64,000 nt of DNA. It comes from Chitinophaga sp. S165 (GTDB taxonomy: Bacteria; Bacteroidota; Bacteroidia; Chitinophagales; Chitinophagaceae). The notes below the pieces were generated by a model that saw nothing but the letters and a program-made list of their open reading frames with translations, was not told the DNA's origin and did no database searches. Location of the stretch: the NCBI RefSeq assembly GCF_003182155.1, contig NZ_QGTG01000002.1, positions 744,001 through 808,000 on the forward strand, in the 5' to 3' direction. Shown in pieces: positions 33,985-42,441 of the stretch (position 1 is the first letter of the stretch; each line of letters opens with the position of its first letter). The translations under genes were made by a program, and so were the position numbers.

Positions 33985-36111
33985 TTAGTTTTCGGCTGCT
34001 GCAACGGGATTTTTGATGTCGGCGCCCAGGCGTTGCAGATAAGCGATAAGGGCCACGATCTCCTTGTCTGGCGCTACATCCAGCTTGTCGTGCTTCAGTG
34101 CGACAGATATTTCCACCGCCTGTTTAGCCATATCTGCATTGGCCTGCTCCTCATATCCTTCGGGATATGGTACGCCTAACCTGCGCATTACCCTGATCAT
34201 TGCAGGTGTTTTTGCTTTATTTATTTTATCATCAAACAACCATGGATACTGTGGCATTATAGAACCGGGCGACATAGACGTCGGGTCCAGCATGTGATTG
34301 TAGTGCCATGAGTGCGGATACTTCCCTCCCAGCCTGGCCAGGTCTGGCCCTGTTCTTTTAGACCCCCACTGGAACGGATGATCATAAACGAATTCACCTG
34401 CTTTGGAGTATTCACCGTATCGGGCCACCTCATCCCGGAACGGGCGGATCATCTGTGAGTGGCAGGTATAACAACCCTCTCGGATATACACATCACGGCC
34501 ATGCAGTTCGAGTGGTGTATAAGGTTTTACACTCGTGATGGTAGGAATATTACTTCTTACCAGGAAGGTAGGGATCATTTCAAGCATGCCTCCTATACCT
34601 ACTACGATAAGACTGAAAACGAACAGCTGTATAGGTCTGCGCTCTATCCAGTTATGCCAGTGTGTTTTACCATGTGTAAGGATCACCTTAGGCAGTGGCG
34701 CTGCTTCAGCCGGTTCATTTGCTACAAAAGAGCCACGGCGCACGGTTTTAGCTATGTTGACTATCATCAGTACCACACCGCTTACATATAGTAATCCGCC
34801 TAATCCGCGTAGTGCATACATCGGAACGATGGTATTAACTGTTTCCAGGAACTGGAACTTTAATTGTCCCTCCGGTGTGAACTGTTTCCACATCATGCTT
34901 TGAGTGAACGCCGCCCAGTATAAAGGAATAACATAGAAAACAATGCCCAGTGTGCCCAGCCAGAAGTGTGTATTGGCCCATTTGCGGGAGTATAGCTGTG
35001 TAGTGAAAATGCGGGGTATCAGCCAGTAAAGAATACCAAATGTCAGAAAACCGTTCCAGCCTAACGCGCCAACGTGTACGTGTGCGATGGTCCAGTCGGT
35101 GTAGTGACTGATGGCATTGACATTCTTCAGAGAAAGCATTGGTCCTTCGAAAGTCGCCATACCATAACAGGTCAGTGCTACCACAAAGAATTTAAGGATC
35201 GCATCTTCTCTTACGCGGTCCCACGCGCCACGGAGCGTAAGTAAACCGTTCAGCATTCCGCCCCAGGATGGAGCGATCAGCATGATAGAAAATACGGTAC
35301 CGAGAGATTGTGCCCATTCAGGCAATGCGGTGTATAGCAAATGGTGCGGGCCTGCCCAGATGTAAATAAAGATCAGCGCCCAGAAGTGAATAATAGACCA
35401 GCGATAAGAATATACAGGCCTGTTGGCCGCCTTTGGCACGAAGTAATACATCAGGCCGAGGTAGGGAGTGGTCAGGAAGAAGGCCACTGCATTGTGTCCG
35501 TACCACCATTGTACCAGCGCATCCTGTACACCTGCATACCAGGAATAACTTTTCAGGAAAGATACCGGCATCTCGAAAGAGTTCACAATATGCAGCATGG
35601 CAATTGCCACCCAGGTACCGATATAAAACCAGATAGCCACATAGAGATGTGCTTCACGGCGACGAAGGATCGTGCCCAGCATGTTCGCACCAAAGGCAAT
35701 CCAGATCAGTGTTATGGCGATATCAAAAGGCCATTCCAGTTCTGCATATTCCTTGCCGGTAGTACAGCCCATCAGGAGTGTAACAGCACCTCCGGCAATG
35801 ATGGCCTGCCATCCCCAGAAATGTATTTTACTCAGTACATCGCTGAACATGCGTGTTTTACAGAGACGTTGCAATGAATAATAGACGCCCATGAAGATGC
35901 CGTTGCCAACAAATGCAAAGACAACTGCGTTGGTGTGTACAGGTCTTAGCCGGCCAAATGTTGTAGGTGCGTAACCCAGGTTAAGGTCGGGCAACACCAA
36001 CGCCAGTGCGGCCCATAGCCCGGCTAACATACCGATCAGCCCCCAGCCGATACAGGCGTATGCAAACCATTTCACGGTACGGTTATCGTACGAAAACTTT
36101 TCGAGAGACAT
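33985..36111 (-). CDS. ccoNO: Fused cbb3 cytochrome c oxidase subunits I and II (CcoNO)
   Basis: A 708-residue fusion. Residues 1 to about 480 are CcoN with 12 helices and haem/copper histidines (RPVHTNAVVFAFVGNG, WWYGHNAVAFFL, GPHHLLYTALPEW, AHVHVGALGWNG). After a linker, residues about 500-708 form CcoO: a membrane anchor and one haem c site, CYTCHSQMIRPFRDE (near residue 545). It is the catalytic core of a high-affinity, proton-pumping terminal oxidase. Such N-O fusions are characteristic of Bacteroidota. Confidence 0.97.
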   Translation of the reverse strand: MSLEKFSYDNRTVKWFAYACIGWGLIGMLAGLWAALALVLPDLNLGYAPTTFGRLRPVHTNAVVFAFVGNGIFMGVYYSLQRLCKTRMFSDVLSKIHFWGWQAIIAGGAVTLLMGCTTGKEYAELEWPFDIAITLIWIAFGANMLGTILRRREAHLYVAIWFYIGTWVAIAMLHIVNSFEMPVSFLKSYSWYAGVQDALVQWWYGHNAVAFFLTTPYLGLMYYFVPKAANRPVYSYRWSIIHFWALIFIYIWAGPHHLLYTALPEWAQSLGTVFSIMLIAPSWGGMLNGLLTLRGAWDRVREDAILKFFVVALTCYGMATFEGPMLSLKNVNAISHYTDWTIAHVHVGALGWNGFLTFGILYWLIPRIFTTQLYSRKWANTHFWLGTLGIVFYVIPLYWAAFTQSMMWKQFTPEGQLKFQFLETVNTIVPMYALRGLGGLLYVSGVVLMIVNIAKTVRRGSFVANEPAEAAPLPKVILTHGKTHWHNWIERRPIQLFVFSLIVVGIGGMLEMIPTFLVRSNIPTITSVKPYTPLELHGRDVYIREGCYTCHSQMIRPFRDEVARYGEYSKAGEFVYDHPFQWGSKRTGPDLARLGGKYPHSWHYNHMLDPTSMSPGSIMPQYPWLFDDKINKAKTPAMIRVMRRLGVPYPEGYEEQANADMAKQAVEISVALKHDKLDVAPDKEIVALIAYLQRLGADIKNPVAAAEN

Positions 36112-36167
36112 GTTTATTCAATTACGATTGATAAGAAATGAGTTGATAGTATATTGAGGATAGTATG

Positions 36168-36401
36168 TTATGGCTTGCAGATGCGTGATTTGCAGTTCTT
36201 ATTGGTGCATGCATGACCTGATTTACAGGTAGTTTCAGGTGGTTTTACTTCGAATAGTATGCGATGTGCGGGAGAGAAATCATCTTCAAATTGTCCGTTC
36301 TTCACTGACCATATAAAAGCGGCGAGAAAGAAGATAGCCACCAACAGGCTGGCTCCGAGAAGTATCATGATCACACTCATAGTAATTGGGTTTATTTCCA
36401 T
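36168..36401 (-). CDS. ccoS: cbb3 assembly protein CcoS with Cys-rich tail
   Basis: A 77-residue protein: one membrane helix (MSVIMILLGASLLVAIFFLAAFIW) and the conserved VKNGQFEDDFSPAHRIL of CcoS. The last 20 residues carry four cysteines (CKSGHACTNKNCKSRIC), an extension not usual in proteobacterial CcoS. CcoS is needed for cofactor insertion into the oxidase. ATG 36401 lies three bases after a TAGCTTTG box; if transcription starts there, ATG 36380 (MSVIMILL) is the alternative start. Confidence 0.88.
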   Translation of the reverse strand: MEINPITMSVIMILLGASLLVAIFFLAAFIWSVKNGQFEDDFSPAHRILFEVKPPETTCKSGHACTNKNCKSRICKP

Positions 36402-36404
36402 GAA

Positions 36405-36412
36405 CAAAGCTA
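36405..36412 (-). promoter_or_regulatory. -7 promoter box TAGCTTTG upstream of ccoS
   Basis: Exact TAnnTTTG match on the minus strand, three bases before one possible ccoS start. It suggests that ccoS-ccoNO-ccoQ-ccoP can be transcribed separately from ccoI. Confidence 0.5.
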
Positions 36413-36466
36413 GCCTGCGTCAGATGCGGATACGATGATGCTGCTCAATCACAATACTGATTGATA

Positions 36467-38860
36467 TCAGGGTCTGTCCATCCATTCACTCAAACCATAA
36501 GTGAGTAGCACAATGCTGATGGAGCTTGCGGGCATGAGTATAGCCGCGGTTAACGGAGATAGGATGCCTTGTACGGCAAAGAATAATCCGATGAAATTAT
36601 ACAAAAGCGAAATGATGAAAGTGATCAGGATAATGCGCTTATTGTTTTTGCAGGTCCTGATAAAACGCGGCAACTGTGTTAGCTGTTCCGCTTCAAGGAT
36701 GCCGTCACTGGCAGGTGTAAAATTGTTACTGTTTTCAGTCAGCGAGATACCTATGTCGCTTTGCTTTAATGCACCTGCATCATTAAGGCCATCACCGATC
36801 ATGAGTACACGGTGACCTTGTTTTTGCAAGGATAGGATATAGCCTAATTTATCCGCAGGTTGTTGTGTAAAACGTAGTGTAGCTGAAGGTCCCATCAGTT
36901 TTTGCAGATAGTTTGATTCCGCGTCGTTATCGCCCGATAGTAATGACAGCGCATATTTTTTCTGCAGATGTTCCAGCAGTGTAGCAACCCCTTCCCTGTA
37001 GTGATGGCGGATGATGAAATAGCCGGTTTGTCGCCCGTCGATACTAACATATACGGTACTGCCGTCGGTACTGATCGTCTTCGTCGTTTCTGTAAATGCG
37101 GCATTCCCCAGTTGTATAAAATAATACTCTGCCCAGCCACTGATACCACTCGCCTGTACTGATCTGAAATTCCTTATTGGCAGATGATCATCTTTGCCAC
37201 AGAACGCCACGATCATTTTACTTAGCGGATGTGTAGACTGTGCTGCTAACGATCCGATGGCACGTAGCTTTTCCATAGTAAGTGGCATACCGTGATAAGA
37301 TATGCTGGCGGCAGCTTTGCCGGTTAACGTACCTGTTTTATCAAAGACGATATGATCAATATCAGCCAGCCTTTCTATAGCTGCCGCATTCCGCAGGTAC
37401 AACCGGTGCCGGCTTAAGATGCGCAGGATATGCCCGTTGGTAAAAGTAGACGCAAGCAGTAATGCGCATGGGCAGGCAATGATCAGCACTGCTGTCACGG
37501 CCGGCCATATACGCGCCGGCTCGTGCGCCCACCAGTAAGTACCGGTAATAATAGCAATAGCCAGTACTACCCAGGTAAAGTAGCGGCTCAGCAGGTGGAT
37601 AAAAGACGGCTGTTCTTCTTGCGGTGTGCGGAGCTCTTCCCTGTTCCAAAGGCTGGTCAGGTAACTTTGCGCTACCTCTTTGATACTAAGGATCTCAATA
37701 TTTCCCTCCAGTTGCTTCCCGCCTGCATATACGATCTCTCCGGCTGTCTTGTGCACTGGCACTGCTTCTCCTGTTACGAAGCTATAATCGATAATGGCAT
37801 TTCCTTTTACAAGGATGCCATCAGCAGGGATCAGTTCCTGGTGATGGATCAGTAAAGTATCGTTGATCCTGATATCGGGCAATGCTGTGGGTACTTCCTG
37901 GCCGTTCTTCAGTACGGAAACGGCAATAGGGAAATAGGCGGTATAATCGCGGTCGAACGAAAGTCCCTGGTAGGTTTTATCCTGCAGTACCCGGCCTATG
38001 AGCATGAAGAAAACGATACCCGTCATGGAATCAAAATACCCTGCGCCGCTGCCGGTGAATACGTCCGTCAGGCTACGGATAAACGTAACCATGATAGCCA
38101 GCACGATCGGAAGGTCAATGTTCAGAAAACCACTTTTGAGGCCGCCCCAGGCAGAGCGGAAGAATACCTGCGCGCTGTAAAAGAATACTGGTAGCGACAA
38201 GGAGAGGTTCAACCAGCGGAACACGTGGTTCATTTTTACATCAGCATATCCGTATTGGGAAAAATACTCCGGAAAACTGAGCAGCATGATATTGGCGAAA
38301 CAAAAACCAGCTATTCCAAGCCGGTAGATCAGGTCTCTTTGTATCCGTGGTTTCTTTTGGCCCAGGTCCTTCAGACTGATATAGGGTTCATATCCGATAC
38401 TGGTCAGGATTTCTGCAATATGCCTGAGAGAGGTTTCCTGTTGCCGGAATATGATCAGCGCTTCTTTTTTGGCGAAACTGACTGTTACCCGTTGTACGCC
38501 GCTATCCAGCCGGTGCAGGTTTTCGAGCAGCCAGAGGCAGGAACTGCAATGGATATGCGGGATATAGAAGGTGACATGGGTTTGTGTATCATCCTGGAAA
38601 TGAATTAATTGCCGGTGGATCTTCTGGTCGTCCAGGAAGGAGAACTTGTCTTTCCTCACGGGTATCCGCTGGGCCTGCCCCGGATGGTTATTGAGAGTGT
38701 AATAATCGCAGAGATCATTCTCATTCAGCAGCTCATATACCAGTTTACATCCTTCACAGCAAAAGTGCTTGTTTCCCAGGAAGATCTTATGGTCCGGACA
38801 GTCTTCGCCGCAGTGAGTACAGCGTAATTGGGTACCGGGAGCGACGGAGATTGTAGCCAT
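36467..38860 (-). CDS. ccoI: Copper-translocating P-type ATPase of the CcoI type
   Basis: A 797-residue P1B-ATPase. An N-terminal Cys-rich region (CTHCGEDCPDHK, CCEGCKLVYELL) and an HMA domain with HCSSCLWLLENL precede the membrane part. Catalytic parts are the TGEAVPVHK actuator, the ion-binding IIACPCALLLAST, phosphorylation site DKTGTLTG, and GDGLNDAGALKQSDIGI. It exports copper for insertion in the cbb3 active site. The longer frame starts with TTG 38878, which is inside a TAGTTTTG promoter box; ATG 38860 is the start. Confidence 0.95.
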   Translation of the reverse strand: MATISVAPGTQLRCTHCGEDCPDHKIFLGNKHFCCEGCKLVYELLNENDLCDYYTLNNHPGQAQRIPVRKDKFSFLDDQKIHRQLIHFQDDTQTHVTFYIPHIHCSSCLWLLENLHRLDSGVQRVTVSFAKKEALIIFRQQETSLRHIAEILTSIGYEPYISLKDLGQKKPRIQRDLIYRLGIAGFCFANIMLLSFPEYFSQYGYADVKMNHVFRWLNLSLSLPVFFYSAQVFFRSAWGGLKSGFLNIDLPIVLAIMVTFIRSLTDVFTGSGAGYFDSMTGIVFFMLIGRVLQDKTYQGLSFDRDYTAYFPIAVSVLKNGQEVPTALPDIRINDTLLIHHQELIPADGILVKGNAIIDYSFVTGEAVPVHKTAGEIVYAGGKQLEGNIEILSIKEVAQSYLTSLWNREELRTPQEEQPSFIHLLSRYFTWVVLAIAIITGTYWWAHEPARIWPAVTAVLIIACPCALLLASTFTNGHILRILSRHRLYLRNAAAIERLADIDHIVFDKTGTLTGKAAASISYHGMPLTMEKLRAIGSLAAQSTHPLSKMIVAFCGKDDHLPIRNFRSVQASGISGWAEYYFIQLGNAAFTETTKTISTDGSTVYVSIDGRQTGYFIIRHHYREGVATLLEHLQKKYALSLLSGDNDAESNYLQKLMGPSATLRFTQQPADKLGYILSLQKQGHRVLMIGDGLNDAGALKQSDIGISLTENSNNFTPASDGILEAEQLTQLPRFIRTCKNNKRIILITFIISLLYNFIGLFFAVQGILSPLTAAILMPASSISIVLLTYGLSEWMDRP

Positions 38861-38875
38861 AACAGAGGATTTTTG

Positions 38876-38883
38876 CAAAACTA
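38876..38883 (-). promoter_or_regulatory. Promoter of ccoI (TAGTTTTG with upstream TTG)
   Basis: Exact TAnnTTTG match, 15 bases before ATG 38860. On the minus strand a TTG lies 20 bases upstream (38904-38906), close to the Bacteroidota -33/-7 spacing. Confidence 0.65.
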
Positions 38884-39003
38884 CCGGCGGGGGCGACGGG
38901 TGACAATGATGGGGGTCAAAAGAAGAGCTGATCTTAGTCAGTTGAAGGTCCTATTGTAAGCCTACCTGGAACGGTCTGTATTTGTCCCTCATTTGGCGCT
39001 TAC

Positions 39004-39095
39004 TTTAGAAGGGTCGTACAAGGCTTAACTTACGTTCATCCTACGTCTTTGAACGTAGGATGAACGTAAGTTAAGCCTTGTACGACCCTTCTAAA
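39004..39095. repeat. Perfect 43-bp inverted repeat, 6-base loop
   Basis: Positions 39004-39046 are exactly complementary to 39053-39095, with CTTTGA between. The arms contain GGGTCGTACAAGGCTTAAC and two GAACGTA words 11 bases apart. It is far longer than any terminator in the window, has no T-run, and lies in a gap between ccoI and the Crp/Fnr gene. It could extrude as a cruciform or form a long RNA hairpin. Confidence 0.9.
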
Positions 39096-39202
39096 ATCCG
39101 GTTCTAATGGGCGATCTCGTGAAGGAATACCACCAACAGATAGCATGAGAGGATTTTATAATGCATATCTGTGACTTTTGAAGACTCCCTGACCCCCGCA
39201 TT

Positions 39203-39265
39203 ATTGCGTCCTGCATACACGATTTTGCGTCTTGCATACACGATATTGCGTCCTGTATACATTGC
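39203..39265. repeat. Three tandem 21-bp TGCGTC repeats
   Basis: Units at 39203-39223, 39224-39244 and 39245-39265 follow the pattern (A/T)TTGCGTCyTGyATACA; the first two end in CGAT and differ at two positions, the third diverges at its end. A related array of the same word lies at 14376-14426. The rest of the gap (39266-39520) holds no credible gene; it has scattered GGCGGACCTAAA-like and CGTCGAA direct repeats. Confidence 0.8.
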
Positions 39266-39522
39266 CCGAAATGACGTAACAAAAAGGGGTAATATTGTGC
39301 CTGTAATCGCGATTGGCGGGGCTGCGCCCAGTGGTATTTTTCAGGCATACGAAGACGATGGCTTATTCACGCCGGGAGGATCAGGAGATGATCAAGAGAC
39401 CAAGCAGAGACCAAGGGGTGGACCTAAAGAGAGAATGTACCCTACTACATTCGAACAGGCGTCGAAGAAGCGTCGAACAAGAGGCGGACTTGATATGAAG
39501 TAAAGGCGGACCTAAAACAGGA

Positions 39523-40233
39523 TTAGTCCTGGAGATTGGCGGTGCGGGTCAGTTCTTCCGTATTCAGCAGGCGGATCTTCTTACCCTGGAGCTCGATCAG
39601 CCCATCTTTTTTGAATTCGGAGAGGAGGCGGATGGCCGATTCGGTGGCGGTACCGACCAGATTGGCTATTTCCTCACGGGAGAGGCGGACGTTGAGGGTG
39701 AAACCGTCCTGTTCCACGCCATAGGTTTCTTTGATGAAGAGCAGTGTTTCCGCCAGGCGTTCACGTACGGGTTTCTGGGCCAGGTGGGTGATCTTCATTT
39801 CTGCCTTTCTCAGCTCACTGGCAAGGATGCGCATCATTTCCAGGGAAAGGCTGGCATCTTTTTGCAGAACGCTCATGAAGAGATCTTTGGGAATAAAGCA
39901 GACGGAAGAGTCGTCCAGTGCAATGGCAGAAGCGGTGTAGCGTTCTGCACTGAGGAGCGCTTTATAACCTATAATGTCGCCGGGTTTAGCCAGACGAACG
40001 ATCTGTTCGCGGCCATCATCGCCACAGTGTGACAATTTGATCTTACCGGTATTTACGCAGTAAATGCCAAAGGGATAAGCACCTTCCTGGAAGACGATCT
40101 GGCCTTTTTTGTATGTAGTACATACCTTGGCAGACTCAATCTCTTCCAGATTGCACTTCTCCGCTTTGAACAAAATTGATCCAAATCGGTCCTGGCAATT
40201 CATACACGAGGCATTATGGAAAGGCGTACACAT
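39523..40233 (-). CDS. Crp/Fnr-family regulator, likely of the cbb3 cluster
   Basis: A 236-residue regulator: cyclic-nucleotide-type beta-roll (residues about 40-125; GQIVFQEGAYPFGIYCVNTGKIKL), dimerisation helix, and a winged helix (LSREEIANLVGTATESAIRLLSEFKKDGLI, about 180-210). N-terminal cysteines C2, C10, C13 and C27 could bind an iron-sulfur cluster as in FNR, though the spacing differs from the E. coli protein. It lies upstream of, and in line with, the cbb3 genes, so oxygen-linked control is likely. TTG 40248 belongs to the promoter box; ATG 40233 is chosen. Confidence 0.9.
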   Translation of the reverse strand: MCTPFHNASCMNCQDRFGSILFKAEKCNLEEIESAKVCTTYKKGQIVFQEGAYPFGIYCVNTGKIKLSHCGDDGREQIVRLAKPGDIIGYKALLSAERYTASAIALDDSSVCFIPKDLFMSVLQKDASLSLEMMRILASELRKAEMKITHLAQKPVRERLAETLLFIKETYGVEQDGFTLNVRLSREEIANLVGTATESAIRLLSEFKKDGLIELQGKKIRLLNTEELTRTANLQD

Positions 40234-40245
40234 AGTTTCAGACCG

Positions 40246-40253
40246 CAAAATTA
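40246..40253 (-). promoter_or_regulatory. -7 promoter box TAATTTTG of the Crp/Fnr gene
   Basis: Exact TAnnTTTG match on the minus strand, 12 bases before ATG 40233. Confidence 0.6.
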
Positions 40254-40298
40254 CTAATTTACAGCCAAAATAAACGCACGCTCCTTACTACTTCGGGT

Positions 40299-40886
40299 AT
40301 GTCACTTAAATATTATATTATATATAAGCCTTTCCAGGTGTTGACCCGTTTCGGGCGGGAGGAAGGAAAGGCCAGCCTGGCGGACTTCTTTGACGTACCG
40401 ACCGACGTTTATCCGGTAGGAAGACTTGATTATGACAGCGAGGGATTGCTCATCCTGACCAACGATAAATCATTGAATCACCGGCTGCTGGATCCCAAAT
40501 TTGCCCATGAACGGGAATATTGGGTCCAGGTAGATGGGGCCGTTACGACCGAAGCGGTACAGCAACTTAAACAAGGCGTTAAGATTGCAGTGGACGGCAA
40601 AGAATATCAGACCAGGCGCTGTCATGCAGCGTTGTTTGAAACGGAACCGGTGGTGCCGGAACGTAATCCGCCTATCCGTTTCCGTAAGCTGATCCCTGCT
40701 CCCTGGATAAGGTTAGTGCTAAATGAGGGTAAAAACAGGCAGGTAAGGAAGATGACAGCAGCAGTGGGTTTTCCTACGTTGAGACTTATACGTTACCGGA
40801 TAGGCCGTATTACAGTAGAAGGGCTGGAACCAGGACAGATGCGGGAAATGGGGCAAAAAGAGGTCTACGATATGCTGTTCAGGTAA
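40299..40886 (+). CDS. RsuA/RluB/RluE-family pseudouridine synthase
   Basis: A 195-residue pseudouridine synthase. The catalytic loop is VGRLDYDSEGLLILTND (Asp near residue 43), and NEGKNRQVRKMTAAVGFPTLRLIRYRIG is the second family signature. It lacks the N-terminal S4 domain and is short, which is most like RluE (modifies 23S rRNA helix 86). It is divergent from the Crp/Fnr gene. Confidence 0.93.
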   Translation: MSLKYYIIYKPFQVLTRFGREEGKASLADFFDVPTDVYPVGRLDYDSEGLLILTNDKSLNHRLLDPKFAHEREYWVQVDGAVTTEAVQQLKQGVKIAVDGKEYQTRRCHAALFETEPVVPERNPPIRFRKLIPAPWIRLVLNEGKNRQVRKMTAAVGFPTLRLIRYRIGRITVEGLEPGQMREMGQKEVYDMLFR

Positions 40887-40960
40887 GGGCTGCGGAGGCG
40901 CCCGGACGTGATTCCTGGCAGCTTATATGATACCCTGCTGTTGTTTGCTTGCACCTATTC

Positions 40961-40991
40961 TTTGTGCTTTGGGCTAATTTAGGTAGGTTTG
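40961..40991 (+). promoter_or_regulatory. Consensus Bacteroidota promoter of the yicC gene
   Basis: TTTG (40961-40964), exactly 19 bases, then TAGGTTTG (40984-40991). This is a full match to the TTTG-N19-TAnnTTTG primary promoter. The ATG at 41011 is 19 bases downstream. Confidence 0.8.
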
Positions 40992-41010
40992 TTGCCTACA
41001 AATCTCTATT

Positions 41011-41886
41011 ATGCTGAAATCAATGACCGGCTTTGGAAGGGCGGAAAATACCAGAGGCGAGACTACAATAGTAGTTGAAGTAAAATCGCTCAATGGTAAG
41101 CAATTTGAGGTAAACCTGAAGATTTCCCCGTTGTTAAAGCCTTATGAGTTTGACATCCGTAACCAGCTGCAGCAGACCCTCCTGCGTGGTACACTGGATG
41201 CAACAGTAAATATAAGGCAGAACGGAGCTACCCGTCCGGTGGTCATTAATACGGATCTGGCGAAGTATTATCATAGCTCTATCACAACGCTGGCTACAGA
41301 GCTGAACCTTCCGCAGGAAGATATGCTGAATGTGCTGATGAAGTTGCCGGAAGTGGTGACCCCTGCTACAGAGCAGATGACCGAAGAAGAATGGCACGAG
41401 GTGGAAAAAGTGATCCAGCTGGCCGTGGCTGACCTGGACGCGCATCGCCTGGACGAGGGCCAGATGCTGTCGGCTGATCTGCTGTTACGTATTGAGAATA
41501 TCGAATCCTATTGCATAAAAGTGCGTGAACTGGACCCGTTGAGAAAAGACAGGGTTCGTCAGCGACTGGAAGGCTTACTGGCGGAACATGTGGGGAAAGA
41601 AAACGTGGATGAGAACCGCCTGGAGCAGGAACTGATCTTCTATCTGGAAAAGCTTGATATCTCTGAAGAACTGGTAAGGCTGGAAAACCACTGCCGTTAT
41701 TTCAAGGAGATCCTGGCGGAAGCTGATCCTGCCAAAGGAAAGAAACTCGGCTTCGTACTGCAGGAAGTAGGACGTGAGATCAATACCACCGGTTCCAAAG
41801 CCAATGATGCGAGTATCCAGCAATGGGTAGTACTCATGAAAGATGAACTGGAAAAGGCGAAAGAACAGGTATTGAACGTACTGTAA
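41011..41886 (+). CDS. YicC-family endoribonuclease
   Basis: A 291-residue YicC protein. N-terminal MLKSMTGFGRAE and VEVKSLNGKQFEVNLKISPLL are family hallmarks. The C-terminal DUF1732 segment reads GKKLGFVLQEVGREINTTGSKANDASIQQWVVLMKDELEKAKEQVLNV. YicC/YloC proteins are RNA endonucleases involved in RNA turnover. Full family length. It has the best promoter in the window. Confidence 0.95.
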   Translation: MLKSMTGFGRAENTRGETTIVVEVKSLNGKQFEVNLKISPLLKPYEFDIRNQLQQTLLRGTLDATVNIRQNGATRPVVINTDLAKYYHSSITTLATELNLPQEDMLNVLMKLPEVVTPATEQMTEEEWHEVEKVIQLAVADLDAHRLDEGQMLSADLLLRIENIESYCIKVRELDPLRKDRVRQRLEGLLAEHVGKENVDENRLEQELIFYLEKLDISEELVRLENHCRYFKEILAEADPAKGKKLGFVLQEVGREINTTGSKANDASIQQWVVLMKDELEKAKEQVLNVL

Positions 41887-41934
41887 AGAATCCCGGACAT
41901 CGTTCCTCAGATATAAAACGTATTTCGATAAAGT

Positions 41935-42441
41935 ATGAATAGACTCTGCCGGATTATCATGGTCGCAGGCTTGTTGTTTACAGCAGCCTGTCAGCCACTG
42001 AAGATGGACACCTATGAAAGAAACCTGGATATTCCGGGGCATGAATGGTCCTATGCTTACAAACCTGTCTTTGAGGTTACCGTGCAGCCTCAGGATACGG
42101 CGTACCTTTACAATATATATGTAAACGTAAGGCATAAAGACTCCTACCCTTTCAGTAATATATGGTTACAGGTACATACGCAGTTTCCGGGCGAAAAACC
42201 GGTGGCACAGCGGGTAGAGTTACCGTTGGCAGATAATACCGGCAGATGGCTTGGTAGCGGTCTTGATGATATATATGAGCACAAGATCCCCATCCAGCAA
42301 AAGGCCATCCTGAATAAGCCGGGCACATACAAATTTACTTTTGAACAAAACATGCGGCAAAATCCGTTGCCGGATATAATGAATGTAGGCCTGCGGATTG
42401 AGAAAGCCGGGTTACGAAACAATGAAAAAGTTATTCCGTAA
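41935..42441 (+). CDS. gldH: Gliding motility lipoprotein GldH
   Basis: A 168-residue lipoprotein with lipobox LFTAAC (Cys19). The mature part has DTYERNLDIPGHEWSY and a long beta-rich region typical of GldH (YNIYVNVRHKDSYPFSNIWLQV, then NPLPDIMNVGLRIEK). GldH is one of the envelope lipoproteins of the Bacteroidota gliding/type IX secretion machinery. Its stop codon overlaps the start of the next kinase gene. Confidence 0.88.
   Translation: MNRLCRIIMVAGLLFTAACQPLKMDTYERNLDIPGHEWSYAYKPVFEVTVQPQDTAYLYNIYVNVRHKDSYPFSNIWLQVHTQFPGEKPVAQRVELPLADNTGRWLGSGLDDIYEHKIPIQQKAILNKPGTYKFTFEQNMRQNPLPDIMNVGLRIEKAGLRNNEKVIP

Noticed and set aside
36120..36155. FNR-like half-sites (TTGAT) upstream of ccoNO
   Set aside because: The second half-site does not match ATCAA and the binding site of Bacteroidota Fnr-like proteins cannot be assumed from proteobacteria.
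39203..39265. Possible short CRISPR array
   Set aside because: The 21-bp units are directly adjacent with no unique spacers, and there are no cas genes.
39091..39348. 85-codon minus-strand frame with heptad CMQDA repeats
   Set aside because: The repeated peptide is a by-product of the 21-bp DNA repeat being a multiple of three; no promoter or ribosome site was seen.
39171..39503. 110-codon plus-strand frame across the TGCGTC repeats
   Set aside because: It has no recognisable domain or signal, its sequence follows the 21-bp DNA repeats and low-complexity purine runs, and an equally long frame exists on the other strand.
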